NCBI GenBank assembly: GCA_003164895.1
Contig: PLUL01000021.1
Span: forward strand, 182,426-246,425
Direction of reading: 5' to 3'
DNA length: 64,000 nucleotides
DNA from: Bacteroidota bacterium
Lineage (GTDB): Bacteria; Bacteroidota; Bacteroidia; Palsa-948
Positions 55,002-64,000 of the stretch are shown piece after piece. The translations under genes were made by a program, and so were the position numbers. Position 1 is the first letter of the stretch. Each line of letters starts with the position of its first letter. Under the pieces are notes generated by a model that did no database searches, had not been told where the DNA came from, and was given only the letters and a program-made list of their open reading frames with translations.

Positions 55002-55274
55002 TCGATAGAACTATACAGTTCTATGAAGGAATTGGCTAATTCTGTGATACGATTAGGTAGTTCAATCATAGGATTGGTTAATTCTACGACACGATTAGGT
55101 AATTCAATCATGGGATTGGCTAATTCTATCGCATGATTACCCAATTCAATGACAGAACTGGCTACCTCTGTGATACGATTACCTAATTCCCTGACAGGGT
55201 TAGGTAATTATGCGCTACGATTGCCCAATTCAACGACAGAACTATGTAGTTCTGTGATATGATTGATTATTTAT
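55002..55274. repeat. 21-bp tandem array 2 (about 13 units)
   Basis: Thirteen units of 21 bp; a typical unit is ATCATGGGATTGGCTAATTCT. Position 8-20 is usually GATT-NNNN-AATTC, a small palindrome with a four-base variable loop (aggt, ggtt, ggct, accc, gccc). Read in one plus frame it gives heptads xNSxxxL (broken by one TGA) and on minus (I/V)ELxNxx. The array fills most of the 473-base gap 54845-55317; bases 54845-55001 show nothing recognisable. The last unit contains the TTG of the next promoter. Confidence 0.9.
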
Positions 55275-55292
55275 AAAGAAGAAGTATATTTG
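55263..55292 (+). promoter_or_regulatory. Full promoter at the end of tandem array 2
   Basis: TTG (55263-55265), 19 bases, TATATTTG (55285-55292). The TTG lies within the final array unit. The predicted start is near 55299, 19 bases before the ATG at 55318. Confidence 0.7.
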
Positions 55293-55317
55293 TTGTGAAT
55301 ATGATGAGTTAGCACCG

Positions 55318-56097
55318 ATGCAAAAAAAGACAATGACACAGTGGATGAAACTTCTCTTTGCGTCAGCATTTCTGATCTTTGGGCAGTGTATTAAAGCTCA
55401 GACAGTTCAAAATGTAGATGAAAAGTCTGTAAGTATTCGCAAAGATTCAGGGCTTTATATTTATTTGAATGGCGGAAGCTCAATTCCGATGGGATATTTC
55501 AAATCACCAACTTATCTTGGTTTGGGAGGTTATGCAAATAATGGTTATGGAGGAAACATAGGACTTGAAAATCCATTTAAATCAGGTTGGATAGGATTAA
55601 CATTTGAAATGGGTTATTATGTGTATCCTTTAAATTTATCAGCGTATAAAAATATTATGAACCCTTACTTGCTCCCATTTAGTTATGCATATTATGGAGC
55701 AACTCCGTATAAAGAAACACCTATTCTTTTAGGAATTTTTTTTGAAAAAATATTTAATCGATTCACATTTGAATTTAAAAGTATGGCAGGATTTGAAACC
55801 ATTTCTGTATCTCATGTAAATGCTGTTGATACAAGCCATGTTGGGTGTACATGTGATCCTCATTTTGTACCGGGTAGTCTTCAGTTTATGGAAAACAATC
55901 CTATTAGTCAAATAAAAACCATCTATACTTTTATTTACTCTTTTGAAATTTCAATTCGATACACGTTAATGAATCATCTTTCAATACGAGGAAATGCAGG
56001 TTATCTTAATAACATCATTAACAAACCTATTTTATCAGAATGGGATGTTCCTGTTTCACAATTACATTTTGGAATAGGAATGGCATATCATTTCTGA
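55318..56097 (+). CDS. Putative outer-membrane beta-barrel protein
   Basis: A 259-residue exported protein: signal peptide (FGQCIKAQ), then alternating hydrophobic strands (LYIYLNGGSSIPMGYF, WIGLTFEMGYYVYPL, FEISIRYTLMNHLSIRGNAGYL) and a final strand LHFGIGMAYHF ending in Phe, the mark of an outer-membrane barrel. No specific family is recognised. It has its own promoter abutting the second 21-bp array. Confidence 0.7.
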   Translation: MQKKTMTQWMKLLFASAFLIFGQCIKAQTVQNVDEKSVSIRKDSGLYIYLNGGSSIPMGYFKSPTYLGLGGYANNGYGGNIGLENPFKSGWIGLTFEMGYYVYPLNLSAYKNIMNPYLLPFSYAYYGATPYKETPILLGIFFEKIFNRFTFEFKSMAGFETISVSHVNAVDTSHVGCTCDPHFVPGSLQFMENNPISQIKTIYTFIYSFEISIRYTLMNHLSIRGNAGYLNNIINKPILSEWDVPVSQLHFGIGMAYHF

Positions 56098-56188
56098 ATT
56101 GGATGTGTGGTAGAATGGACAACATATCCTGATACCCCAAGCTACATTAACCCCATAACATTTGAGATGATATAAGTTTTTACATTTG

Positions 56189-56295
56189 TACACTGGGATT
56201 ACACCGATTTCTGAAAATGCAAATACAGATTACACCGATTAAATGCATTACAGTAATCGGAGGAATCCTTCTAAAATCTGTGTAATCTAAATATA
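56189..56295 (+). repeat. ~107-bp nested-palindrome element, copy D
   Basis: Same orientation as copy A, ends TACACTGGG...AAATATA. Outer arms pair with one mismatch; inner arms are more worn. A TACATTTG box at 56181-56188 stands directly before it and the cytochrome start follows 17 bases after, so it would be the whole 5' leader. It lies 27 kb from copies A-C. Confidence 0.78.
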
Positions 56296-56312
56296 AAAGA
56301 AAAACTCCCTTC

Positions 56313-56885
56313 ATGAAAAAAATAATCCTCACCGTTATTGCCACGCTGGTAATAATCTCTGTGGCATTTACCGCCTACATGTATTCGGGCACCTACAATG
56401 TGAGCCAGTTAGTGCCGCACAATGGTGTCACCAAATGGATGATACGCACCACCAAACACAAATCAATAAACAAGAGAATAAAAGATATTCAGGTTCCGAA
56501 AATGAATGATTCGGCAAACTATGCGGAGGGTTTTGTTCATTACAACGAAATGTGCGTAATGTGTCATGGCGCTCCGGGCATTGAGCCAATGGAAATGGCA
56601 AAAGGACTTTATCCCCATCCGCCAAAGTTTACAAAGTCGGATGATCTGCCCGAGCCGGATGAATCATTCTGGATAATCAAGAACGGAATCAAAATGACGA
56701 GCATGCCTGCTTATGGTCCAACGCATGACGATAAGAAAATATGGGCGATGATAGATTTCTTTTTGAATAAGATGAATAAGATGTCTCCTGAAGAATATCA
56801 GGCATGGATTAAAAAGTATTCCAAGAAAGAAGAAATGAATGAGAATGCAAAGTCAGAAAAGAAAGGAGACGATGACGATGATTAA
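56313..56885 (+). CDS. Membrane-anchored c-type cytochrome
   Basis: A 190-residue protein with an N-terminal helix (uncleaved anchor or signal), one haem-binding motif CVMCH (Cys81-His85) and a likely axial Met131 in TSMPAYGP. The C-terminus is a Lys/Glu/Asp-rich tail. It resembles the small cytochrome c (cytochrome_CBB3-type) proteins of Bacteroidota respiratory chains and should carry electrons in the periplasm. It ends overlapping the convergent hppA stop by 4 bases. Its leader is palindromic element D. Confidence 0.87.
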   Translation: MKKIILTVIATLVIISVAFTAYMYSGTYNVSQLVPHNGVTKWMIRTTKHKSINKRIKDIQVPKMNDSANYAEGFVHYNEMCVMCHGAPGIEPMEMAKGLYPHPPKFTKSDDLPEPDESFWIIKNGIKMTSMPAYGPTHDDKKIWAMIDFFLNKMNKMSPEEYQAWIKKYSKKEEMNENAKSEKKGDDDDD

Positions 56886-59203
56886 TTCGCTTTCTTCTTC
56901 AACTCTGCTCCTGTAACCACATAATTTTCTTTCACCGATTTTGCATCACCCGAATTAGAAACTTCAGCAACCGAAATTGTTTTAGTGATTTCGTGTTGCG
57001 TAGAAGCAACTGATGGATGATTCTGAATTGCGATAAGTGGAGCAATGGTTAAACCTACCAGTGAAGAAAGTTTGATCAAGATATTCATTGATGGACCTGA
57101 AGTATCTTTGAAAGGATCTCCAACAGTATCTCCCACCACAGCTGCTTTGTGCGGTTCAGATTTTTTATAGAACATTTCTTTTTTTCCGTTTACTTCGATC
57201 TCAACACCTTTCTCAAAAGATTTTTTAGCATTGTCCCACGCACCTCCTGCGTTGTTCTGAAAAATCGCCCAAAGAACTCCGCTCACCGTTACACCCGCCA
57301 TATAAGCGCCTAATGCTTCAGCGCCCATTGCCAGACCAATAACGATTGGAGTTACAATCGTGATAACACCCGGAGCTAACATTTCGCGCAGCGCAGCTTT
57401 TGTAGAGATCTCCACGCATTTTCCGTACTCTGGTTTTCCGGTTCCTTCCAAGATGCCTGGGATTTCGCGGAACTGTCTGCGCACTTCGTTCACCATATCC
57501 ATCGCAGCTTTTCCAACCGAGTTCATTGCAAGCGCAGAGAATACAACGGGAATCATTCCGCCAACAAATAATGCGGCAAGCACTTTTGCATCGAAAATAT
57601 TTATTCCGTGAATTCCAGTAAGCGTTACATACGCAGCGAAAAGTGCGAGTGCAGTCAGCGCAGCCGAAGCAATTGCAAAACCTTTTCCAACCGCAGCAGT
57701 AGTGTTACCAACCGAATCAAGTACGTCTGTTTTCTCGCGCACTTCTTTTGGAAGTTCGCTCATTTCTGCAATTCCACCAGCGTTATCAGAGATAGGACCG
57801 AATGCATCGATCGCTAATTGCATTGCGGTGGTTGCCATCATTGCGGATGCAGCAATTCCAACTCCGTAAAATCCTGCCAGTGAATATGCACCCCAGATTG
57901 CTCCAGCAAAAATAATGACAGGGAACGCTGTTGAAAGCATTCCGGTTCCTAATCCTGCGATGATATTTGTTGCGGCACCAGTTGCTGATTTCTGAACGAT
58001 TCCATTAACCGGTTTTCCGCCAAGACCAGTATAGTATTCTGTGATCATTGAAATTAAATATCCAACCACCATTCCGATACAAACCGCAAAGAAAACATTG
58101 AGCGATGAAGTTTCGATCATTGTGAATTCACCAGAACTGAATGCGCTCATCTTAATAGTTGCAGGCAACATCATTTTAATAAGACCGAACGAAGCAACAA
58201 GTGCCAGAAGCATTGCAATATTGTTTCCGCGATTCAACGCGCTTTGAACAGTATTGATATCTGTCTTTGCATTTTCAGAAACGCTTACAAACCAGCTTCC
58301 GATGATGGAAGCGATGATTCCAACTCCAGCAATTGTTACAGGAAGAAGAATAGGTCCGATTCCACCGAACGCATCTGCAATACTTCCGCCATTATCACGA
58401 ATGATATAATTTCCAAGAACCATAGAAGCTAAAACTGTTGCAACATAAGAACCGAATAAGTCAGCTCCCATTCCTGCTACGTCACCTACGTTATCGCCTA
58501 CGTTATCGGCAATAGTTGCTGGATTTCGTGGATCGTCCTCTGGAATTCCTGCTTCCACTTTTCCAACTAAGTCAGCACCAACGTCTGCAGCTTTTGTATA
58601 AATTCCGCCACCCACACGGGCGAACAATGCAATGGATTCTGCGCCCAAAGAAAATCCTGCTAACACTTCAAGAACTCTGGTCATGCCGTCATAACCACCG
58701 CCTGTTGCAAAATTTCCTCCCATGAACTGGAAGAAGAAAATGATGAATAAAGAACTTAAGCCAAGTACTGCAAGTCCGGCAACACCTAATCCCATCACGG
58801 TTCCTCCGCGGAAAGAAACTTTCAAAGCTTTTGCAAGAGAAGTTTTTGCACCTTGCGTTGTACGAACGTTTGCTTTCGTTGCTATTCTCATTCCGAGAAA
58901 TCCTGCCAAAGCAGAAAAGAAACAACCTACAACAAATGAAAACACAATTAAATAACTTGAATGTGCTGCAACTTTTGGAACCTGAGAAAGTACTCCCAAC
59001 CCAATTCCTGCAAGTACAACGTAAATTCCAAGAATGCGGTATTCGGCTTTCAAAAATGCCATGGCGCCTTCGGCAATATTTTGTGCAATGCCATTCATCT
59101 TGGCATCGCCTGAATCTTGTTTCACAACCCATCGAGCAATTATTGTTCTATAAGCAAGTGCCACGAGTCCGAAAACTGGAAGTAGATAAATTAAATTTTC
59201 CAT
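56882..59203 (-). CDS. hppA: Membrane-bound ion-pumping pyrophosphatase
   Basis: Couples hydrolysis of pyrophosphate to proton or sodium transport across the inner membrane. The 773-residue protein has about 16 helices and the substrate-binding signature [20 protein letters not shown] followed by DNVGDNVGD. The [10 protein letters not shown] segment has Ala at the position that is Lys in potassium-independent pumps, so it is predicted to need potassium. Whether it pumps H+, Na+ or both cannot be judged here. The tail carries a short extra segment ([15 protein letters not shown]) of unknown meaning. Confidence 0.95.
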   Translation of the reverse strand: MENLIYLLPVFGLVALAYRTIIARWVVKQDSGDAKMNGIAQNIAEGAMAFLKAEYRILGIYVVLAGIGLGVLSQVPKVAAHSSYLIVFSFVVGCFFSALAGFLGMRIATKANVRTTQGAKTSLAKALKVSFRGGTVMGLGVAGLAVLGLSSLFIIFFFQFMGGNFATGGGYDGMTRVLEVLAGFSLGAESIALFARVGGGIYTKAADVGADLVGKVEAGIPEDDPRNPATIADNVGDNVGDVAGMGADLFGSYVATVLASMVLGNYIIRDNGGSIADAFGGIGPILLPVTIAGVGIIASIIGSWFVSVSENAKTDINTVQSALNRGNNIAMLLALVASFGLIKMMLPATIKMSAFSSGEFTMIETSSLNVFFAVCIGMVVGYLISMITEYYTGLGGKPVNGIVQKSATGAATNIIAGLGTGMLSTAFPVIIFAGAIWGAYSLAGFYGVGIAASAMMATTAMQLAIDAFGPISDNAGGIAEMSELPKEVREKTDVLDSVGNTTAAVGKGFAIASAALTALALFAAYVTLTGIHGINIFDAKVLAALFVGGMIPVVFSALAMNSVGKAAMDMVNEVRRQFREIPGILEGTGKPEYGKCVEISTKAALREMLAPGVITIVTPIVIGLAMGAEALGAYMAGVTVSGVLWAIFQNNAGGAWDNAKKSFEKGVEIEVNGKKEMFYKKSEPHKAAVVGDTVGDPFKDTSGPSMNILIKLSSLVGLTIAPLIAIQNHPSVASTQHEITKTISVAEVSNSGDAKSVKENYVVTGAELKKKAN

Positions 59204-59245
59204 ACGATTAATTAAAACTTTAATTGATTATTATTTGATGTAAGA

Positions 59246-61384
59246 TTAAAAAAACTTTGCGCGGTTATCTTTTATTTTTGCTTTTTTCTTGATAGTTTCC
59301 ATAACTTCCATATCTGCACGATAAGATAAATTATTTTTCGCCTGAGTTTTTGCTGCGGTGTAATCTGTTGTTGCAGGTGCTTCAGTAATTTTCTCAACCT
59401 GCACAATGAAAACTCCCGTTTCTCCTTTAACTGGTTTTGACACTTCCCCTTGCTTCATTGCAAATAATGATCCATATAAATCCATTTCTCTTCCGATGCC
59501 GGGAATAGTATAAGATGTAAATGTTGCTCCTTCACCTGGCATCACTCTTAAATTAAGTTTCGAAGCGTATTCATCAATTGTTTTTGCATTAATCTTGCTC
59601 ATTTCCTCTATGAATTTTTCGGCTTTCTTTTCTTTTCTCGCGCCAAGTTCAACTTCATCTTTTTTCTGTTCCATCGGAGCAATTCCTTCTTCACGAATTT
59701 CGGCAAGATGCGCCACGACATATTTATCAGGAAAGCTGAATGGCTCGGTGCTCACATCTCCCCTCTTTGCATTGAACGCCCATCGGATAATATCGCGCGG
59801 ATTTTCAATTCCCGAAATTGCTTTGTCGCTTTCCTTCAACTGATCTGCTTTGTATTTTATCAAATGCATTTCTTCCACACCTTTATTAAAAGTTTCTGTG
59901 GTATGATATTTATCTACGAAATCATTTGTTTTAGCAAACACATCGCTGCGGGTTTTGGTGCCGGGTTCAATTTTCATTTCGATGGTAGCAACCTGAGTTT
60001 TGCGAACGCGTTCGCTTTGGTCAAGAATTTCTATGAGGTGATAACCGAATTTTGAAAGAGCAATCGGCATATCTCCTTTTTGACCTTTGAAACATGCATC
60101 CTGAAATTCAGGAACCATTCTTCCGGTTTGAAACCAACCAAGGTCTCCACCTTTTTCTTTGCTGCCACCATCGTCAGAAAATTTCTTCGCCATCTCTTCA
60201 AAATTCTTTTTCTTTTTGATAACAGTTTTTATACTGTCAATTAATATTTTAACCTTTGCTTTCGCCAATGAATCTTTGCCTGGAATTCTTATCAAAATAT
60301 GTCTTGCTTTAACCGAATCCGGAACCATATCATAATCCATCACCTTAGAAATTTTGTACTTATTATTTTCCATATACATCGGAAGCATAGTTCCTTTTTC
60401 TGCCGATTGCGCAAGTGAATCAATTTGCACTGGAAGTTTTCCTTTTGCGTAATAGGTGGTATCAAAATTTCTTGTATCGGATTCACGCACCACCAAAAGA
60501 GAATCTTCTTTTCTGATTTTTATTTCTTTCCATTCTTCGGAAAGTTTCGTGATTTGATTTTTTGCCTCATCAAAATCTACTTGTGTTGGTTTGATGTCGA
60601 AGATTACATATTCTAATTTGCGGGATGCATCCTGTTTGTATTTGTAACTGTTCTCGTTATAAAATTTGAGTCTGTCCTGATCCGTAATTTTTACGGATGA
60701 ATCCGATAGAGAAGAATACGATTTCACCACATATTTAAAACTTACGGAACGGTTCAAATTTGCATAGTCCATTTGCGCTTGAGCTTTTGTTACATATAAT
60801 CCTTTTTTTACAAGCGACAAATATTTATTTTGAACGCGAGAATCTCTGAGCAAATCTTCAAACTCAGCCCATCGAGGTTTTTCATCTTGTGGAAGAGAAT
60901 CAACATACGTTTTTACGCTGGATGGTTTCAATCTTCCTGTCATCGGATCTCGGAAATATTGAATAATCTGATGGGTTTGAGGATCAGAAAAATATTGCAC
61001 TACCATTTGATCCGGATCATTACCCAGAATACATTCTTTCACTTCATTATCTGAAACAGAAATTCCTGCCGATGCAAACTGTGGCTTGAATGCAAGATTA
61101 TTTAAAAACTTTTCCCAAACATTATCGCGGATTTTATTCATTGTTTCTTCATCCAAAGCCGCCTTATGCATGCGTTCTTTCTGCACATCCGCAATTTGCT
61201 GCACTTCGTTGTCAAATGCAATTACCGGAATGGTATTTCCGGAAATCTCACCTACGTTTTGCTCAGAGGTAAAAAATCCTTTTCCTTTGAATAAGAAATC
61301 TCCCAATACAAATGAAAGAAGAGCGATAAATATTACTGCTGCGATGAGTCCTCCGCGTTTGCGGATGCTTGAAATTATTGCCAT
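59246..61384 (-). CDS. PpiD/SurA-type peptidyl-prolyl isomerase
   Basis: A 712-residue periplasmic foldase held by one N-terminal helix (about residues 12-30, GGLIAAVIFIALLSFVLGDFL). The N-terminal SurA_N-like chaperone region is followed by a parvulin domain (~360-465: VKARHILIRIPGKDS, KKFSDDGGSKEKGGDLGWFQTGRMVPEF) and a second, degenerate parvulin-like region. It should assist folding of exported proteins at the inner membrane. It is in line with hppA but separated by 42 bases. Confidence 0.9.
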   Translation of the reverse strand: MAIISSIRKRGGLIAAVIFIALLSFVLGDFLFKGKGFFTSEQNVGEISGNTIPVIAFDNEVQQIADVQKERMHKAALDEETMNKIRDNVWEKFLNNLAFKPQFASAGISVSDNEVKECILGNDPDQMVVQYFSDPQTHQIIQYFRDPMTGRLKPSSVKTYVDSLPQDEKPRWAEFEDLLRDSRVQNKYLSLVKKGLYVTKAQAQMDYANLNRSVSFKYVVKSYSSLSDSSVKITDQDRLKFYNENSYKYKQDASRKLEYVIFDIKPTQVDFDEAKNQITKLSEEWKEIKIRKEDSLLVVRESDTRNFDTTYYAKGKLPVQIDSLAQSAEKGTMLPMYMENNKYKISKVMDYDMVPDSVKARHILIRIPGKDSLAKAKVKILIDSIKTVIKKKKNFEEMAKKFSDDGGSKEKGGDLGWFQTGRMVPEFQDACFKGQKGDMPIALSKFGYHLIEILDQSERVRKTQVATIEMKIEPGTKTRSDVFAKTNDFVDKYHTTETFNKGVEEMHLIKYKADQLKESDKAISGIENPRDIIRWAFNAKRGDVSTEPFSFPDKYVVAHLAEIREEGIAPMEQKKDEVELGARKEKKAEKFIEEMSKINAKTIDEYASKLNLRVMPGEGATFTSYTIPGIGREMDLYGSLFAMKQGEVSKPVKGETGVFIVQVEKITEAPATTDYTAAKTQAKNNLSYRADMEVMETIKKKAKIKDNRAKFF

Positions 61385-61414
61385 AGGAATAGTTAGTGTT
61401 TTCGGATTAAGAAT

Positions 61415-62362
61415 TTAAGATTTGGAAATGTTAGAAATTGGTCTTCCTTCAATAATAATAATAATAATAATAGAAAATAATAATGTTGCGCAAGTGGCAA
61501 TTACAACAATCAACCATCTTATAGGATACGCTTTTTTATCCGACGGATAAGGATTGAGAACAACATTTGTATAAGTAAGTTGTTTTTTGATATCACTTTT
61601 AAAAATGTTGTCCTTTACCAGCAAATCCCCATACTCCCTTGTAGATTGATCCAGATGAAGTTGAAGTTCATGAAATTTTCCGCCGCGTTCTTCTAAATTT
61701 CTCATTTCGTTTGTAAGATCAGAAATCTTTTTTTCATTCGCCGAGTTCAATGAATTATAATATGCCTTTGAAAGCTCACGCGATTGAGCGTAATAATCTG
61801 TAATGCCGTATTTAACTCCTAATTCTTTCAAAGCCGTATTTATAGAATCAATTTGTAATAATTTTTTTTGCATTTGGGTTTCAATAATCACAATAAGTTC
61901 TTGTGTTTTTGATTTATTGAGTTTTAATGTGAACGCGTTGAAAGCATTTACCATCTCATTAATCATATCGCAAGCAATTTTTGGATCTTCATCCAATGTT
62001 TCTATTCTCACTGCTTCATATTCTGTTTTTTTGATGGAAACATTTTCATTGTAGATTCCCAAAAGTTCGTAGCGAATAGTTGAACTTGCTGAATCCAATC
62101 TGTAATGGCGAATAAGGTGAAAATAATTTACAACATGATTGAAAACACTATCCGATTGAAATAATTGCAGCATTTGTTCTGTGGGCGATTCCTGACTATA
62201 TGGAGTTAGATTAGACGGATAAATTACAGCAGTAGATTTATATTTTGGCTTAATAAAAATCTTAGAAGAAAACACAGAAGACAAAATCATAGCAAGACCA
62301 ATCACAACCAACAACGTGATTTTCCATTTCAAGATTATATTTAGTAAATCAAAATTCTTCAT
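61415..62362 (-). CDS. Wzz-like chain-length/polysaccharide co-polymerase protein, copy 2
   Basis: A 315-residue protein with two membrane helices (about 13-33 and 290-310) around a coiled-coil periplasmic domain, the shape of Wzz polysaccharide co-polymerases. It shares KYKSTAVIYPS, LQLFQSDSVFNHVVNYF and NPYPSDKKAYPIRWLIVVIAT with the neighbouring gene. It lacks a kinase domain. The final helix contains a run of seven Ile encoded by an (AAT)n repeat at 61451-61472. No polymerase or glycosyltransferase lies in the window. Confidence 0.8.
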   Translation of the reverse strand: MKNFDLLNIILKWKITLLVVIGLAMILSSVFSSKIFIKPKYKSTAVIYPSNLTPYSQESPTEQMLQLFQSDSVFNHVVNYFHLIRHYRLDSASSTIRYELLGIYNENVSIKKTEYEAVRIETLDEDPKIACDMINEMVNAFNAFTLKLNKSKTQELIVIIETQMQKKLLQIDSINTALKELGVKYGITDYYAQSRELSKAYYNSLNSANEKKISDLTNEMRNLEERGGKFHELQLHLDQSTREYGDLLVKDNIFKSDIKKQLTYTNVVLNPYPSDKKAYPIRWLIVVIATCATLLFSIIIIIIIEGRPISNISKS

Positions 62363-62488
62363 GCCGTCAGATTCAATCTAAAATATTTTTTTGCAAATAA
62401 CATTAAGTTTCTGAAAAGAAAAAATGAGGAAAAACATGTTTATTGAACTTTTTTTGCCTCCACTCATTTTCATTTATTTGATGATTTT

Positions 62489-63517
62489 TTATTCTTTTAT
62501 TGTTTGCTGAATTTTCTTTAAGTTCTCTAACAGAGCAATTGCAAGTAATGTGATTATAAGTGAAGCTATTGTTGCAACTGCAACAATTATCCAGCGAACA
62601 GGGTACGATTTTTTTTCCGCAGGAAAAGCTCTGTCCACCACAAATTTTTCCGGGAGATTTTGTTCCGCATCCACTTTTGCCTGATCGTATTTTTCTTTCA
62701 GTAAGTTAGATTGTTCGCGCATTCGGTATAAATTGTCGCGTAGCGACATATAAGCAGTTCCATAAGTAGAAAGAATTTTTACTTTTTGTCCGAGTTCTGT
62801 TGCTGCGGCAGTTTTTCCTTCAACGATTGCTTTGCCAAGCGCTTCACTCAATCTGTCTGCCTGAGATTCATAATTATTCACTCCCAATTGCATTAATATC
62901 CGTAGGGAATCTTCTTTTATTTGAATTTCTCTTTGAAATTTTCCATATTCATTTTTGATAATATTAAATGCATCAAGAGCACGTTCGTGTTTCATGCGCG
63001 TCATTGTGGAATCAAATAGTGCGGCTATATCGTTTGCAATGTTGGATGCCATTTCAGGAACAGCATCAAGGACTTCTATTTTTACCGACATATATTCGGT
63101 TTTTTTGAATTGGATATTGCCATCGTATTCTTGGCGCAGAAGAGTTCGTCTGAACTTGTTATCTTTTTCAATTCCGTAGTGTTCTTCAAGTTTGTATTTA
63201 CTTACAATTCTATTTCGTATCTCTTCCGAATTTAAAACCTGAAGCATTCGTTCCATGTCATCTTCCTGTCCGAACTGCAAAAGATCGGATTGGGGTGAAG
63301 AATTCTGGCTCATCAGAGATTTTGAAATGGAAACAGAAGGAGCAGGAAAAAGCACGACTGTTGATTTAAATTTTTCAGGAATCATCAAGGCAACTCCTGC
63401 TGAAGAAATTGCTGCCAAAAGCATAACCACTACTATTGTTATGCGCCATTTGTAGAAAAAAGCCAACAGATAAGTTGAGTTAATATTGGTTTTATTTTCA
63501 GAAGAAAAATCTGACAT
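62489..63517 (-). CDS. Wzz-like chain-length/polysaccharide co-polymerase protein, copy 1
   Basis: A 342-residue paralogue of the next gene with the same plan: helix near 25-50, KFKSTVVLFPAP start of the Wzz domain, long coiled coil (~160-290), FPAEKKSYPVRWIIVAVATIASL second helix and a short cytoplasmic tail. It controls polymer length or export in known systems. Start ATG at 63517; the in-frame TTG at 63532 lies closer to the TATTTTTG box (minus strand, 63552-63559). Confidence 0.82.
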   Translation of the reverse strand: MSDFSSENKTNINSTYLLAFFYKWRITIVVVMLLAAISSAGVALMIPEKFKSTVVLFPAPSVSISKSLMSQNSSPQSDLLQFGQEDDMERMLQVLNSEEIRNRIVSKYKLEEHYGIEKDNKFRRTLLRQEYDGNIQFKKTEYMSVKIEVLDAVPEMASNIANDIAALFDSTMTRMKHERALDAFNIIKNEYGKFQREIQIKEDSLRILMQLGVNNYESQADRLSEALGKAIVEGKTAAATELGQKVKILSTYGTAYMSLRDNLYRMREQSNLLKEKYDQAKVDAEQNLPEKFVVDRAFPAEKKSYPVRWIIVAVATIASLIITLLAIALLENLKKIQQTIKE

Positions 63518-63763
63518 TATGGGGTTTTTCAAAGGTTTATTTAAAGAGTGGCAAAAATAGAAAAATTAATCAAATGGTCAGGAATTCTTGATGTAGGAAA
63601 TGTTTACGACAAACTTGATTAACATTTATAACTAAAGTCATACATATTAGATGAAACCGAAATGATATTAAAAAGAAAGAGGACAGTTTTTATTCTATGC
63701 GCCTCCATAATAATGTCTCTAATCAAATGAAGAATAATAATTAATCTATGTGATCTTTTTTTC

Positions 63764-63771
63764 TAAATTTG
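63764..63771 (+). promoter_or_regulatory. -7 promoter box (TAAATTTG) for tRNA-Ser
   Basis: TAAATTTG matches TANNTTTG and lies 16 bases before the tRNA. No TTG at the ideal distance. Confidence 0.5.
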
Positions 63772-63787
63772 CACCCTTTGTAAAGAG

Positions 63788-63879
63788 GGAGAGGTGGGTG
63801 AGTGGTTTAAACCAGTAGTTTGCTAAACTGCCGTGCTTCGAAAGGGGTACCGAGGGTTCAAATCCCTCCCTCTCCGCCA
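63788..63879 (+). tRNA. tRNA-Ser (GCT anticodon)
   Basis: A 92-nt class II tRNA. Acceptor arm GGAGAGG (63788-63794) pairs with CCTCTCC (63869-63875), followed by G and an encoded CCA. The anticodon stem GTAGT/ACTGC holds loop TTGCTAA with anticodon GCT, which reads AGC/AGT serine codons. The long variable arm (CGTGC...GTACCG) confirms the serine type; the T arm is GAGGG-TTCAAAT-CCCTC. Confidence 0.95.
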
Positions 63880-63912
63880 ATCGGTAATTCTTTTTTTCTT
63901 CCCCGTTTTTTT

Positions 63913-63945
63913 AAGTCCCGCATGGTCGGGACTTTTTGTTTTTTC
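63913..63945 (+). terminator. Terminator after tRNA-Ser
   Basis: AAGTCCCG / CGGGACTT stem with a six-base loop, followed by a T-rich run. Beyond it, to the window end, I see no gene. Confidence 0.8.
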
Positions 63946-64000
63946 TGTTTGTAACTCCCTGTCTTTCGCGACTATATCAAAAGGCGGCAACCAATCAAAT

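Noticed and set aside
63880..64000. tRNA-Ser as the attachment site of an integrated element
   Set aside because: No integrase, no repeat of the tRNA 3' end and no element boundary are seen in the window.

Overview
The window looks like a chromosomal segment of a member of the Bacteroidota. Supporting evidence: six secreted proteins end in type IX secretion (T9SS) type A sorting domains with a YPNP motif. The promoters I can read have the Bacteroidota form (TTG, about 19 bp, TANNTTTG) with little Shine-Dalgarno signal. There are PorE-like and PorG/DUF6089-like outer-membrane proteins, an ompH-ompH-murI block and an alaS / M23 peptidase / merR neighbourhood, and the DNA is AT-rich. I cannot place it below phylum. 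It reads as core genome with accessory inserts; I see no prophage, transposase or CRISPR array.

Layout. 0-5 kb: heptose epimerase hldD, a Rieske-like lipoprotein, a TlpA-like thioredoxin lipoprotein and a T9SS beta-helix protein. 5-12 kb: alaS, then a SulP anion transporter with a cyclic-nucleotide-binding tail, then a sensor-adenylate cyclase-HD protein, all on the minus strand. 12-20 kb: M23 peptidase; a tight operon of amino-acid permease, two paralogous lipoproteins and a class-A-beta-lactamase-like hydrolase; a MerR regulator; and replicative helicase dnaB. 20-27 kb: LRR protein, pyruvate dehydrogenase E1-alpha/E2, a zinc-ribbon/LysM protein with a coiled-coil partner, and gapA. 27-34 kb is the accessory part: GH25 lysozyme-like cargo, a toxin-antitoxin pair, three copies of a ~107 bp palindromic repeat, a 21-bp tandem array before a fibronectin-like gene, a T9SS protein carrying an in-frame palindromic insert, a broken gene, and a SpoIIE-type phosphatase.

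34-47 kb: a second Rieske-like lipoprotein, two OmpH chaperones, murI, three minus-strand surface-type genes (GloVer repeats, a conserved unknown family, a collagen-like protein), a GH44 glycosidase, a LolC/E-like permease, NamZ muramidase and a Nudix hydrolase. 47-64 kb: queuosine-precursor transporter, DUF6089 protein, pyrG, PorE-like protein, a second 2-oxoacid dehydrogenase E2, a second 21-bp array, cytochrome c, membrane pyrophosphatase hppA, PpiD-type foldase, two Wzz-like proteins and tRNA-Ser(GCT).

The most interesting signals are four. First, a cyclase and a cNMP-binding transporter are neighbours, and the cyclase's N-terminal sensor domain recurs on the SpoIIE phosphatase 26 kb away. 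Second, a four-copy nested-palindrome element lies just after apparent promoters in three of its copies. Third, two separate 21-bp (seven-codon) tandem arrays have strongly patterned units. Fourth, two Rieske-fold lipoproteins have lost the histidine ligands. All functional statements come from reading the sequence and from family knowledge; no searches were run.
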